Source of the DNA: Methylobacterium gossipiicola
GTDB taxonomy: Bacteria; Pseudomonadota; Alphaproteobacteria; Rhizobiales; Beijerinckiaceae
DNA: 64,000 bases
Reading direction: 5' to 3'
Assembly (NCBI RefSeq): GCF_900113485.1
Contig: NZ_FOPM01000005.1
Location: forward strand, 62,001 to 126,000
Made by a program: the position numbers and the translations under genes
The notes under the pieces: generated by a model
Database searches by the model: none
Told to the model about the DNA's origin: nothing
The model's input: only the letters and a program-made list of their open reading frames with translations
Shown here: piece by piece, positions 1 through 8,088 of the stretch
Position numbering within the stretch: the first letter of the stretch is position 1
Layout: each line of letters begins with the position of its first letter

Positions 1-77
1 AGGGCGGTGCGCGCGCCGCCGATGTGGAGATAGCCCGTGGGGGACGGCGCGAAGCGCGTGACGACGGAAGACGACAT
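1..77 (-). CDS. gltX: Glutamyl-tRNA synthetase, N-terminal fragment
   Basis: The reverse complement reads from an ATG at 77 into [20 protein letters not shown], followed by GARTA, and then leaves the window. This is the class I glutamyl-tRNA synthetase N-terminus with its HIGH-type ATP-binding motif (HIGG). The enzyme charges tRNA-Glu, and in many alphaproteobacteria also tRNA-Gln for later amidation. Only 25 codons are visible, so nothing can be said about the anticodon-binding half. It is transcribed divergently from comEC, with about 150 bases between the two starts. Confidence 0.93.
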   Translation of the reverse strand, partial: MSSSVVTRFAPSPTGYLHIGGARTA

Positions 78-230
78 CGAGTGAGAGCTTGAACTTCTGC
101 GGGGAAGAGGACCGGCACCGGATCGACCGGCCCTGGAACGCGCGTGTAGCATGCGCCGCGGCGGGCGTTAAGAAATCGTCACCCCGACACTGCTCGGGGA
201 CGACGGAAGCACGCCCGGAGACGTGGCGGA

Positions 231-2489
231 ATGGGGCGGGAGGGCGCAGGCACCGCCGGACGGGTGTGGGCGGTGGCCGCCCATCGCCTGGCTGCGCCTT
301 CCCTCTGGCTCGACGGTCTCCGAGGCGGCGTCGCGGTGGGCTTCACCCGCGAGGTCGAGCAGCGGCGGCTGTTTCCCTGGCTCGCCGTGGCCTTCGGCAT
401 CGGCATCCTCGTCTGCTTCACCGCCACTTCCGGCACGCCCGCCCTCGCGGCCCCCCTCGTGGTCGCGGCGGCCCTCGCCGCCCTAACGCCGCTTCTGGCC
501 GCCCGACCCGTCGCCCTTGGCCTGATCCTCGGCCTCGTGGCGGGCTTCCTCGGTTTCGCCGCCGCCACATTCCGCCTCACGCAGGTGGCGGGGCCGGTTC
601 TCCCCCGAACCACCATCGCACCCTTGGTCGGTCTGATTGAGGCCCTCGACGAGCGGGAGGAGGGAGCGCGGCTCGTCGTTCGAGTCGAGAGCTTCGGCAC
701 CTTGGCGCCGGAGGCGCGGCCGCGCCGGGTCCGGGTGTCGTTCAAGAAGGCGCCACCGCTCAAACCCGGCGACCGCATTGCCGCGACGGCCCGCCTCCTG
801 CCGCCGCCGGACGCGGCGCGCCCGGGCGGCTACGATTTTGCCCGCGACGCCTATTTCCGTGGAATCGGAGCGGTGGGCTCCCTCGTCGGCACGATCCAGG
901 TTCGTCCGCCGCCCGACGACCTTCCCCGCTCCCTTCGCGTCGCCGCTGCCGTCGACGATGCCCGCAACGCCCTGACCCGTCGCATCACCGACGCCAACGG
1001 CGGACAGGCGGGCGCCGTCGCCGCCGCCCTGGTGACGGGCAAGCGGGGGCTCATCAACGCCGAAACCAACGACGTCCTGCGCGCCGCCGGAATCTACCAC
1101 GTCGTTTCGATCTCGGGCTTACACATGGTGCTGGCGGCCGGCGTCGTGTTCTGGCTCGTGCGGGCGCTGCTGGCCCTGGTGCCGCCCCTCGCCCTACGCT
1201 GGCCGATCAAGAAGCTCGCGGCCGCCTGCGCCATGCTGGGCGTCACCGCCTATTGCGTCTTTTCCGGCTGGGACATCGCCGCCGAGCGCGCCCTCATCAT
1301 GACGCTGGTGATGCTCGGGGCGATCCTGGTGGACCGCCCGGCCTTGAGTATGCGCAACCTGTCGCTGGCGGCGATCATCGCCCTGGCGCGAGAGCCCGAC
1401 GGCTTACTCGGCCCGAGCTTCCAGATGTCCTTCGGCGCTGTCGCCGGCCTCATCGCCTGCGCACCGTTGCTCGGGGCCTTAAGCCTGCGCGGGCAGGGCC
1501 TCGGTCCCCTCGGCCGCACCGCCATCCGGATCGCCACCGCCATCATCGGCACCCTGGCGACGACCCTGGTGGCGCAATGCGCCACGGCGCCGTTCGCGAC
1601 CTACCATTTCCAGACCTTGCAACCCTTCGGCCTCGTCGGCAACGCCCTGACCCTGCCCCTCGTTTCACTCGCTGTGATGCCGGCGGCGGTCTTGGGGATT
1701 CTGGCCTATCCCTTCGCCCTCGATCAGCCGGTGTGGTGGCTGATGGGCCTCGCCGTGCGCGGAATGCTGGCGATCTCAGCCTGGATCGCCGGCTTCGACC
1801 GCGCCGTCACGGTCATTCCGGCCTTCGGCCCGGGCGCGCTCGCCGCCATGGCCTTCGGCCTCGTCACCCTCACCCTGCCGGTCTCGCGCCTGCGCTGGCT
1901 CGGCCTGCTGCCGATGGCCGTGGGCATCGTTCTTGCCGCCAATCCGATCCGGCCGGATCTCTATATCGACCGGGAGGGAGGCGGCGCCGCGATCCGCGCC
2001 CCGGACGGTCGCCTCGCGACACTCGGCAAACCGCCGGCTTTCGTTCTGGAGCAGTGGCTCAAGGCCGATGGCGATGACCGCAAGCCCAGCGCCGTCGCTG
2101 CCCCGCCGGATGCCCGGTGCGACCGCCTCGGCTGTACCGCCCGGCTGCCCAACGGTGGCGTCCTCGCCCTCGTCCTCGACAAACGTGCCCTGACCGAAGA
2201 TTGTGCCCGCGCCGATCTCATCATCACCCGTCGTGAGGCTCCGCCGGGCTGTGCGGCCAAACTCGTCCTCGACAGGCAATTCCTCGCCGTTCGCGGAGCG
2301 ACAACGATCCGGTTTCCGGTGGTCGGCGACCCCATCGTGAGGACGGCGCGCGACCTCGGCGAGACCGTACCCTGGCGTCCGGTCGCCCCGATGATTAGGC
2401 CAGTCACCACGAAAGCGGCCTCCGCTCCGGATAGGGAGGCGGAAGAGCCCGAGCCCTCTTCAGAGGGACCGGGTGAGAACTTTCAGTAA
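231..2489 (+). CDS. comEC: ComEC/Rec2-family DNA uptake channel protein
   Basis: A 752-residue inner-membrane protein of the ComEC/Rec2 family, which moves single-stranded DNA across the inner membrane during transformation. A soluble N-terminal part (about residues 1-240, with two hydrophobic helices near 45-110) precedes the polytopic Competence domain (about 255-530), which contains [19 protein letters not shown]. The C-terminal 200 residues lack the HxHxDH metal site of the metallo-beta-lactamase domain found in Gram-positive ComEC. A degenerate C-terminus is, as far as I know, usual in alphaproteobacteria. The ATG at 231 follows a GGAG about ten bases upstream. Its 3' end overlaps the convergent lexA by 7 bases. 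Competence itself is not shown. Confidence 0.9.
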   Translation: MGREGAGTAGRVWAVAAHRLAAPSLWLDGLRGGVAVGFTREVEQRRLFPWLAVAFGIGILVCFTATSGTPALAAPLVVAAALAALTPLLAARPVALGLILGLVAGFLGFAAATFRLTQVAGPVLPRTTIAPLVGLIEALDEREEGARLVVRVESFGTLAPEARPRRVRVSFKKAPPLKPGDRIAATARLLPPPDAARPGGYDFARDAYFRGIGAVGSLVGTIQVRPPPDDLPRSLRVAAAVDDARNALTRRITDANGGQAGAVAAALVTGKRGLINAETNDVLRAAGIYHVVSISGLHMVLAAGVVFWLVRALLALVPPLALRWPIKKLAAACAMLGVTAYCVFSGWDIAAERALIMTLVMLGAILVDRPALSMRNLSLAAIIALAREPDGLLGPSFQMSFGAVAGLIACAPLLGALSLRGQGLGPLGRTAIRIATAIIGTLATTLVAQCATAPFATYHFQTLQPFGLVGNALTLPLVSLAVMPAAVLGILAYPFALDQPVWWLMGLAVRGMLAISAWIAGFDRAVTVIPAFGPGALAAMAFGLVTLTLPVSRLRWLGLLPMAVGIVLAANPIRPDLYIDREGGGAAIRAPDGRLATLGKPPAFVLEQWLKADGDDRKPSAVAAPPDARCDRLGCTARLPNGGVLALVLDKRALTEDCARADLIITRREAPPGCAAKLVLDRQFLAVRGATTIRFPVVGDPIVRTARDLGETVPWRPVAPMIRPVTTKAASAPDREAEEPEPSSEGPGENFQ

Positions 2490-3232
2490 CGTCGAACCAG
2501 GCTGACGAGGCGGCCCTGGATGCGAACACGATCGGGGCCGAGGACGCGGGTCTCATAGGCCGGATTGGCGGCTTCCAGAGCGATGGACGAACCCCGCCGG
2601 CGCAGACGCTTCAACGTCGCCTCCTCGTCGTCGATGAGCGCGACGATGATGTCCCCGGTATTCGCCGTGTCCTGCTTGCGGATCACAACCAGGTCGCCGT
2701 CCAGGATACCGGCCTCCACCATCGAATCACCGCGCACCTCGAGGGCGTAGTGCTCGCCTCCCGACAGAAAGTCCGGCGACAGGGTGACGGAATGGCTCTG
2801 TTCCTGGATCGCCGCGATCGGTGTACCGGCCGCGATCCGACCCATGACCGGAATGGTGATGGCCCGGCCCTCGCCATCGGTGGCCCGCGTCGTCGGCGGA
2901 CGCGCCGACGCGACCGCCGGAACCGGCGCCTTGCCCTTGCCACCCTCCACCACGCTCGGCGTGAAGCGCCTTGCCTCCGGGGGAGGGGCGGAGGCGGTCA
3001 TGCCGGCACCGCCTAGGCTTTCCGGCATCCGAATCACCTCGATGGCCCGCGCGCGGTTCGGCAGACGGCGCAGGAAGCCGCGCTCTTCCAGGGCCGTGAT
3101 CAGACGGTGGATGCCGGATTTCGACTTCAGGTCGAGGGCGTCCTTCATCTCGTCGAACGACGGCGGAACGCCACCCTCGTTCATCTTAAGCTGGATGAAC
3201 TGAAGCAGCTCCAATTGCTTACGGGTCAACAT
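2483..3232 (-). CDS. lexA: SOS repressor LexA
   Basis: LexA represses DNA-damage genes and cleaves itself when RecA filaments form. The N-terminal winged helix (residues 1-65, [20 protein letters not shown] onward) is followed by a Pro/Ala-rich linker and the S24 peptidase domain. The cleavage site is Ala135-Gly136, the nucleophile is Ser170 in GDSM, and the general base is Lys208. At 249 residues it is slightly longer than enterobacterial LexA because of the linker. I chose the ATG at 3232, which gives the canonical MLTRKQ start; a GTG three codons upstream is possible. Autoregulation is supported by LexA half-sites in its promoter (3295-3329). Confidence 0.97.
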   Translation of the reverse strand: MLTRKQLELLQFIQLKMNEGGVPPSFDEMKDALDLKSKSGIHRLITALEERGFLRRLPNRARAIEVIRMPESLGGAGMTASAPPPEARRFTPSVVEGGKGKAPVPAVASARPPTTRATDGEGRAITIPVMGRIAAGTPIAAIQEQSHSVTLSPDFLSGGEHYALEVRGDSMVEAGILDGDLVVIRKQDTANTGDIIVALIDDEEATLKRLRRRGSSIALEAANPAYETRVLGPDRVRIQGRLVSLVRRY

Positions 3233-3294
3233 TGCGGACACTCGCCCCGGAGGTAGATGGATGCGGTCCGACGCCGCAGAAACAAATCGCGAAC

Positions 3295-3329
3295 ACGATA
3301 GGCGTTCCGGAAGTGTTCCGCAAGAGTTC
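3295..3329 (-). promoter_or_regulatory. lexA promoter with three tandem LexA half-sites
   Basis: Three GTTC tetramers lie at 3304-3307, 3315-3318 and 3326-3329 on the + strand, each separated by exactly 7 bases. The known alphaproteobacterial LexA box is GTTC-N7-GTTC, so this is a box with an extra in-phase half-site. On the lexA strand a candidate sigma-70 promoter overlaps it: TTGCGG (3323-3318), a 17-base spacer, and TATCGT (3300-3295). Two half-sites lie in the spacer, so LexA binding should block RNA polymerase. The box is directly visible; the promoter call is inferred. Confidence 0.85.
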
Positions 3330-3507
3330 TCTTGAAATTAACGTTTGGCCGAAACGTGCCTTCGGCCGGGGCTCCCTCTTGGAATCGAATGACCCCCACG
3401 AACGCAAATCGTCCGCGGCGATCCCCGGATCACCACGGACGAATAGAATCGCGCAAGCTGTCACGGCGCCGCCCGCGCGGGCGCGGACGACACCGTGAAG
3501 ACTCGGC

Positions 3508-4953
3508 TCAGCCCTGAACCAGCACGTTGCGGAACTGCCAGGGATCGCTCTCGTCGATGTTCTCCGGGAATAGGCCGGGGCGGTCGGTCAACGGGGTCCA
3601 ATCGGTGTAGACGCCGACCACGGGGCCGAGATACGGCATCTGCACTTCGAGGCAGCGGCGGAAATCCATCTCGTCCGCCTCGACGATACCGGCCTGCGGA
3701 TTCTCCAAAGCCCACACCATTCCGGCGAGGACGGCGGACGTCACCTGGAGGCCGGTGGCGTTCTGATACGGAGCAATGCGTCGGGTTTCCTCGATGGAGA
3801 GCTGCGAGCCGAACCAGTAGGCGTTCTTCTCGTGGCCGTAGAGGAGCACGCCGAGTTCGTCGATGCCGTCGACGATCTCGGTCTCGTCGAGGATGTGGTG
3901 CTTCGCCTGCACCTGGGCCGCCTTGCCGAACATCTCGTGCAGGGACAGCACGGCGTCGTCGGCGGGATGGTAGGCATAGTGGCAGGTCGGCCGGTAGACG
4001 GCGCGGTCGCCTTCCAGGACGGTGTAGTAGTCGGAGATCGATACCGCCTCGTTGTGAGTGACCAGGAAGCCGAACTGCGCCTGGGCGGTCGGCGTCCAGG
4101 ACCGCACACGGGTGTCGGCGCCGGGCTGCAGCAGGTAGATGGCGCAGCGCGATCCCTTCTCCTGGTCGCGGGCATTGTCGGGACGCCAGGTCTCGTGGGT
4201 ACCCCAGCCGAGTTCGGCCGGCTGGTTGCCCTCGGAGACGAAGCCCTCCACCGACCAGGTGTTGACGAAGACGCCGCGGGGCTTCGGGTTCTTCGCGCGC
4301 TGGGTGTCGCGCTCGGCGATATGGACGCCTTTCACGCCGACTTCGCGCATGAGCTTGGCCCAACCGGCGCGGTCCGTGGGCTCCACCACGTCGAGGCCGA
4401 GATCGCCCGCGATGTTGAGGAGCGCCTGCTTGACGAACCACGACACCATGCCGGGATTGGCGCCACAGCACGACACCGCCGTGGTGCCGCCGGGGTTCGC
4501 CGCGCGGGCGTCGAGGATGTCCTGGCGCAGGGCGTAATTGGTACGGTCACCCTGGCTCTTCGACTTGTCGAAGTAGAAGCCCGGCCACGGCTCGGCGACG
4601 GTGTCGATGTAGAAGGCGCCGAGTTCACGGCACAGTTCCATGATGGCGCGGGACGAGGTGTCGACGGAGACGTTGACGCAGAAACCCTGTCCGCCACCCT
4701 CGGTGAGGAGCGGCGTGAGGACCTCGCGGTAATTCTCCTTCGTCAGGGCGACTTGCTCAAAACGCAGGCCATGCTGCTCGGCCAGGGCCTTGTGCGCGTC
4801 GGAGGGCTCGATGACGGTGAAGCGGGCCTTGTCGTACTCGAAATGACGCTCGATGAGCGGCAGGGTGCCGCGCCCGATGGAGCCGAAACCGATCATCACG
4901 ATGGGACCGGTGATGCGGGCGTGAACGGGCCAGGCGGTGGCGGCTTCAGTCAT
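3508..4953 (-). CDS. hss: Homospermidine synthase
   Basis: A 481-residue NAD-dependent homospermidine synthase, which joins two putrescines (or putrescine and spermidine) to make sym-homospermidine, a major polyamine of many alphaproteobacteria. The N-terminal Rossmann motif is GFGSIGRG at about residues 22-29, followed by the saccharopine dehydrogenase-like fold (FTVIEPSD, then INVSVD-like FCVNVSVDTSS). Length matches the family. It is the last gene of a same-strand series after ornithine decarboxylase (7423) and a GNAT gene (6033), so its substrate is made two genes upstream. About 500 bases separate it from the GNAT gene, so it probably has its own promoter. lexA follows 275 bases downstream. 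Confidence 0.95.
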   Translation of the reverse strand: MTEAATAWPVHARITGPIVMIGFGSIGRGTLPLIERHFEYDKARFTVIEPSDAHKALAEQHGLRFEQVALTKENYREVLTPLLTEGGGQGFCVNVSVDTSSRAIMELCRELGAFYIDTVAEPWPGFYFDKSKSQGDRTNYALRQDILDARAANPGGTTAVSCCGANPGMVSWFVKQALLNIAGDLGLDVVEPTDRAGWAKLMREVGVKGVHIAERDTQRAKNPKPRGVFVNTWSVEGFVSEGNQPAELGWGTHETWRPDNARDQEKGSRCAIYLLQPGADTRVRSWTPTAQAQFGFLVTHNEAVSISDYYTVLEGDRAVYRPTCHYAYHPADDAVLSLHEMFGKAAQVQAKHHILDETEIVDGIDELGVLLYGHEKNAYWFGSQLSIEETRRIAPYQNATGLQVTSAVLAGMVWALENPQAGIVEADEMDFRRCLEVQMPYLGPVVGVYTDWTPLTDRPGLFPENIDESDPWQFRNVLVQG

Positions 4954-4969
4954 GGGGTAGGCGTTCCTT

Positions 4970-4993
4970 CAAACTTACGCGCAAACTTACGCG
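4970..4993. repeat. 12-bp perfect tandem duplication upstream of hss
   Basis: CAAACTTACGCG occurs twice in direct succession (4970-4981 and 4982-4993), 17 bases upstream of the hss ATG. In the mRNA sense it reads CGCGTAAGTTTG twice and would lie in the 5' untranslated region. It looks like a slippage duplication. A regulatory role is possible but not shown. Confidence 0.8.
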
Positions 4994-5276
4994 GACGTCG
5001 CGGCGCGCGGGCTTCGGCTTGGACGTGGCCGACGCACCTAGTCGGCGAAGATGACGCGCACGCGACGGGTTCAGTGGCGGCTGGCGCTCGGTCGGTCAAC
5101 CGTGCGGTCACGCACGCCGGACGGGATACTGAGATTCGATGGATCCACCCATGCTTTCAGCACAGGTGTCCCGTCCATCCACCGGAATTGCGGCCCTGCG
5201 GCCTCAACTCGATATTGCCTTGCAACAAACACGGTGGACGCCCCCTGCCGACAACGCTGACTCAAGGACCAGACCC
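4994..5276. other. Gene-free stretch between hss and a small ORF
   Basis: With the repeat, this fills the roughly 320 bases between the hss start and the small + strand frame at 5277. The only pattern I can point to is a promoter-like pair on the + strand: TTGCGG at 5188-5193, a 17-base spacer and GATATT at 5211-5216. It could drive the small frame downstream. The hss promoter should also lie here on the - strand, but I see no clear -35/-10 pair for it. Confidence 0.3.
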
Positions 5277-5447
5277 ATGCTCGCACTCCTCGTCTCGAAT
5301 CTGCCGGCTCCGGTCGACGAGCCCGTGGATCGTGATCCCGGCATCATCACCCTGGCGGGGACCGTCCTGCGCGCCATTGGGAGGGAGCGGAACGCAGCGT
5401 TCCGCCGCCGTTGCGATCTCGCCGGAACGACGATCATCACCCGCTAG
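5277..5447 (+). CDS. Possible small protein of unknown function (56 aa)
   Basis: I do not recognise this frame. It runs from an ATG at 5277 with AAGGA about eight bases upstream, codes for 56 residues (MLALLVSNLPAPVDEPVDRD at the start), and ends at a TAG. A promoter-like TTGCGG-N17-GATATT lies 60 bases upstream. It has no clear signal peptide, membrane helix or motif; the C-terminal half is Arg-rich. It sits alone on the + strand between the hss and GNAT genes. The ribosome binding site and promoter-like pair argue for it; the short length and absence of recognisable homology argue against. Confidence 0.35.
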   Translation: MLALLVSNLPAPVDEPVDRDPGIITLAGTVLRAIGRERNAAFRRRCDLAGTTIITR

Positions 5448-5463
5448 AGCCCGCCGCGGAGCG

Positions 5464-6033
5464 TCAAGCCACCCGTCGTCGCGACGCCGCGGCCGCGTCA
5501 GCGATGGCCGGACGGGGAACGTCCGCCTCGCCCCAGGCGCCCGTGGCCCGAAGCAGCCCGCCGGCATCCTTCAAGGCCCCCGGCCGTAAGTCGAGGCCGA
5601 GGAAGCGGTCTCGCTCGAACGGCCCTGGCATGGATAGACCGGCCGCGAGGGCGGGGGAGAACCCGAATCGGGCATAGTAAGGTGCATCGCCGACGAGCAG
5701 CACGGCACCATGGCCAAGCGCCTCCGCACGCGCGAGGGCGTGCCGCATGAGGCGCCCGCCGAGGCCGGCGCCCTGACAGTCCGGATCGACGGCGAGGGGG
5801 CCAAGCAGCAGGGCCGGGCGGTCTGACCCGGCCGCGACATGCCACAGGCGGATGGTGCCGACGAGGCGGCCGTCCGCCTCCGCCGTGAACGCGAGGCCCT
5901 CGGCGGGGCGGCGACCTTCGCGCAGGCGCTCGGACGTCTTCAGGCGACGACTTTCGCCGAAGCAGCGATCGAGCAGGAACTCGCGGGCGACGATGTCGTC
6001 CGGATGTTCGGAACGGATCTCAACCAAGGCCAC
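5464..6033 (-). CDS. GNAT N-acetyltransferase (YhbS/COG3153-like)
   Basis: A 189-residue GNAT-fold acetyltransferase. The acetyl-CoA binding region is LGPLAVDPDCQGAGLGGRLM (about 87-106), containing the Q-x-x-G-x-G/A pattern, followed by the characteristic YYARFGFSPA segment of the YhbS-like group. I chose the GTG at 6033 (MALVEIRSEHPDD) because a purine-rich GGGAAAGG lies directly upstream and the residues before it are low-complexity. It lies between ornithine decarboxylase and homospermidine synthase on the same strand, so a polyamine or polyamine-linked substrate is a reasonable guess, but nothing in the sequence fixes the substrate. Confidence 0.8.
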   Translation of the reverse strand: MALVEIRSEHPDDIVAREFLLDRCFGESRRLKTSERLREGRRPAEGLAFTAEADGRLVGTIRLWHVAAGSDRPALLLGPLAVDPDCQGAGLGGRLMRHALARAEALGHGAVLLVGDAPYYARFGFSPALAAGLSMPGPFERDRFLGLDLRPGALKDAGGLLRATGAWGEADVPRPAIADAAAASRRRVA

Positions 6034-6187
6034 ACCCTTTCCCGACGTTTGGGCGGGGGACGAACGATCCTCGCATCGGGCCGAAGCCCTCTGTCCGGGA
6101 TGGATTTGTTGCGAGGGTGCGGCTCGCCCCTCTCGCGCATCATCGGATACGGTTTCGGGCGATGGCCCCGAAACGATGAACGGCGAC

Positions 6188-6217
6188 GGGTCCCTACCCT
6201 TGGTAGGAGAAGGACCC
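6188..6217 (-). terminator. Two-tier stem-loop between odc and GNAT genes
   Basis: GGGTCC (6188-6193) pairs with GGACCC (6212-6217), and inside it CCTACC (6193-6198) pairs with GGTAGG (6202-6207). No U-tract follows on the - strand, so this is either an intrinsic-like processing stem that lowers read-through from odc into the GNAT gene or simply a structured spacer. Confidence 0.4.
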
Positions 6218-6256
6218 GCGCTCCCCGACAAACGAACGGCTCGACCGGAAACGGTA

Positions 6257-7423
6257 TCAGATCACGAATTGCTGCAGGGGCGGGAAGCCGTTGAACGCCA
6301 CCGCCGCATAGGTGGTGGTGTAGGCCCCGGCGCCCTCGATCAGCACCTTGTCGCCGATGGAAAGGGAGACGGGGAGGGGATACGGCGCCTTCTCGTAAAG
6401 CACGTCGGCCGAATCGCAGGTCGGGCCGGCGAGCACGCAGGGACTGGTTCGGTCGCCGTCATGGGCCGTACGAATGGCGTAGCGGATCGACTCGTCCATG
6501 GTCTCGGCGAGGCCGCCGAACTTGCCGATATCGAGGTAGACCCAGCGGATCTCGTCCTCGGCCTCGGACTTCTTCGAAACCAGCACGACCTCGGCCTCGA
6601 TCATACCGGCATTGCCGACCATGCCGCGACCCGGTTCGATGATGGTCTCGGGCAGGTGGTTGCCGAAATGCTTGGTGAGCGCGCGGAAGATCGCGCTGCC
6701 GTAGGATTCCACGCCCGGCACCGCCTTGAGGTACTTGGTCGGGAAACCGCCACCGAGGTTGACCATGGACAGCGTGATGCCCCGGTCGGCGCACTCGCGA
6801 AAAATCGCGGCGGCGGAAGCGAGCGCCCCGTCCCAGGCCTCGGTGTTGCCCTGCTGCGAACCCACATGAAACGACACGCCGTAAGCGTGCAGGCCCTGGC
6901 GGCACGCGTGCTCAAGGACGCCGACGGCCATCTCGGGCACGCAGCCGAACTTGCGGGAGAGCGGCCACTCGGCCCCGGCGCCGTCGCAGAGGATCCGGCA
7001 GAACACCTGGACCGCGCCGGCCTTCACGCCGACCGCTTCGGCGGCGCGGGCGATCTTCTCGACCTCGGCCTCGCAATCGACGGCGAACAGGCGCACGCCG
7101 AGCTTGAGGGCGCGGCCGATGCAGCGCTCCTTCTTGATGGTGTTGCCGAACGAGATCCGGTCCGCCGTGGCGCCGGCGGCCAGCGCCATCTCGACCTCGG
7201 CCATGGATGCGGTGTCGAAGCACGAGCCCATCTCGGCGAGCAGACGCAGGACCTCGGGGGCGGGGTTCGCCTTCACGGCGTAGAACACCCGCGTGTCGGG
7301 GAGGGCGCGTGCGAAGGCCGTGTAGTTGTCACGCACGACATCGAGGTCGAGGACCATGACAGGGCCTTCGTCCTGACCCAGGTCACGACGCGCGCGCAGA
7401 AAATCGCGGATGCGATCGGTCAT
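6257..7423 (-). CDS. odc: Ornithine decarboxylase (fold III, alanine racemase type)
   Basis: A 388-residue PLP-dependent decarboxylase of the group IV (alanine racemase fold) family, making putrescine from ornithine. Lys51 in FYAVKAN is the PLP Schiff-base lysine, HVGSQ (186-190) and EPGRGMVG (263-270) bind PLP phosphate, and Cys336 in GPTCDSADVLYE is the catalytic cysteine. The sequence does not fully exclude lysine or dual specificity, but the homospermidine synthase downstream favours ornithine. The ATG at 7423 (MTDRIRDFLR) matches the family start. The frame stays open for about 180 codons upstream, but that part is Arg/Pro/Gly-rich and unlike any decarboxylase, so I read it as leader. 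The 5' leader is structured. Confidence 0.94.
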   Translation of the reverse strand: MTDRIRDFLRARRDLGQDEGPVMVLDLDVVRDNYTAFARALPDTRVFYAVKANPAPEVLRLLAEMGSCFDTASMAEVEMALAAGATADRISFGNTIKKERCIGRALKLGVRLFAVDCEAEVEKIARAAEAVGVKAGAVQVFCRILCDGAGAEWPLSRKFGCVPEMAVGVLEHACRQGLHAYGVSFHVGSQQGNTEAWDGALASAAAIFRECADRGITLSMVNLGGGFPTKYLKAVPGVESYGSAIFRALTKHFGNHLPETIIEPGRGMVGNAGMIEAEVVLVSKKSEAEDEIRWVYLDIGKFGGLAETMDESIRYAIRTAHDGDRTSPCVLAGPTCDSADVLYEKAPYPLPVSLSIGDKVLIEGAGAYTTTYAAVAFNGFPPLQQFVI

Positions 7424-8088
7424 GTTTCCAACCCACAGGTTCGCGAGCGCCCTCACGCGGGGCGCGCTGTCGAATGTCTGGACGGCACGGGGCCGTCCGG
7501 CGTCTGAGGGCACTGCGCCACGACGCTCTGCGTGCTTTGGAGACACGCACGGGCGTTGCGGGCGCAAGCGCTCCCGGAAGCTGCCTTGGATTGGAAGGGA
7601 GATCCCCACCGCACGCCGGGCAAAGAGAAACAAGCCTCTTCGGTGTCGGCCTTTGGAGGGCCGACGAGACCAAAAAAGCCCGTTCGTCGTTGCTTTAAGC
7701 TGCGTCCCCCGTGGAGAGCGGGGTTCGCCGGTTTCGCCTCCGGCTGCCGGTTGTTGTCGGGGTCCGGTGACGCCACCTGGATGCCGGCCGGGGGGAATCC
7801 ACCCCATCGACCATCGATCCTTTAAGACCCCTGGCGGCTGTCCGGCAGTTGGCCGGATGCCCACCAACCGACACGCGGCCACAGGCACGTGCGAAATTGG
7901 GCATCGGCCGTATATCCCCAGGGCCTTCCCGCAACAAGGAAAAACTGTGTTTTCGCCCATGCCGTGACGTCACAGAGCCGCGATGTTGCACAAACGCCGC
8001 GCTCGGGGGCAGCGCCCCCTTTCCAAGCTGGGGCGAACGGGTCATCAAGCGGGCGATTTCTCCCGACGGCCCGCGAGGCGCTCAGACC
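7424..8088. other. Divergent intergenic region: odc leader and opgD promoter side
   Basis: This 665-base gene-free region separates odc (- strand) from the opgD-like gene (+ strand). The odc-proximal part holds the stem-loops described separately (7529-7665). Further out are TCCGGC/GCCGGA (7840-7856) and a 10-bp palindrome GTGACGTCAC at 7964-7973, a possible operator near the opgD start. On the - strand the odc frame stays open here but the composition is not protein-like. Confidence 0.5.
7529..7665 (-). ncRNA. Structured leader RNA of odc, twin stem-loops with shared loop
   Basis: In the odc mRNA sense, two stem-loops show the same loop octamer CUCCAAAG. The first has a 7-bp stem GTCGGCC/GGCCGAC (7645-7651 with 7659-7665, loop 7652-7658). 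The second has a 6-bp stem TGCGTG/CACGCA (7529-7534 with 7544-7549). A third small hairpin (AAGAG/CTCTT) follows the first. Alphaproteobacterial ornithine decarboxylase genes are known to carry a conserved upstream RNA, the speF motif. Position and gene match that family; I cannot confirm the consensus by eye. Confidence 0.5.

Noticed and set aside
5852..7507. Long + strand frame opposite the GNAT and ornithine decarboxylase genes
   Set aside because: Antisense shadow; the - strand frames carry intact PLP and GNAT motifs.
7424..7960. N-terminal extension of ornithine decarboxylase by about 180 residues
   Set aside because: The frame is open but the residues are Pro/Arg/Gly-rich with no family similarity, and the stretch contains the stem-loops. 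The ATG at 7423 fits the family.
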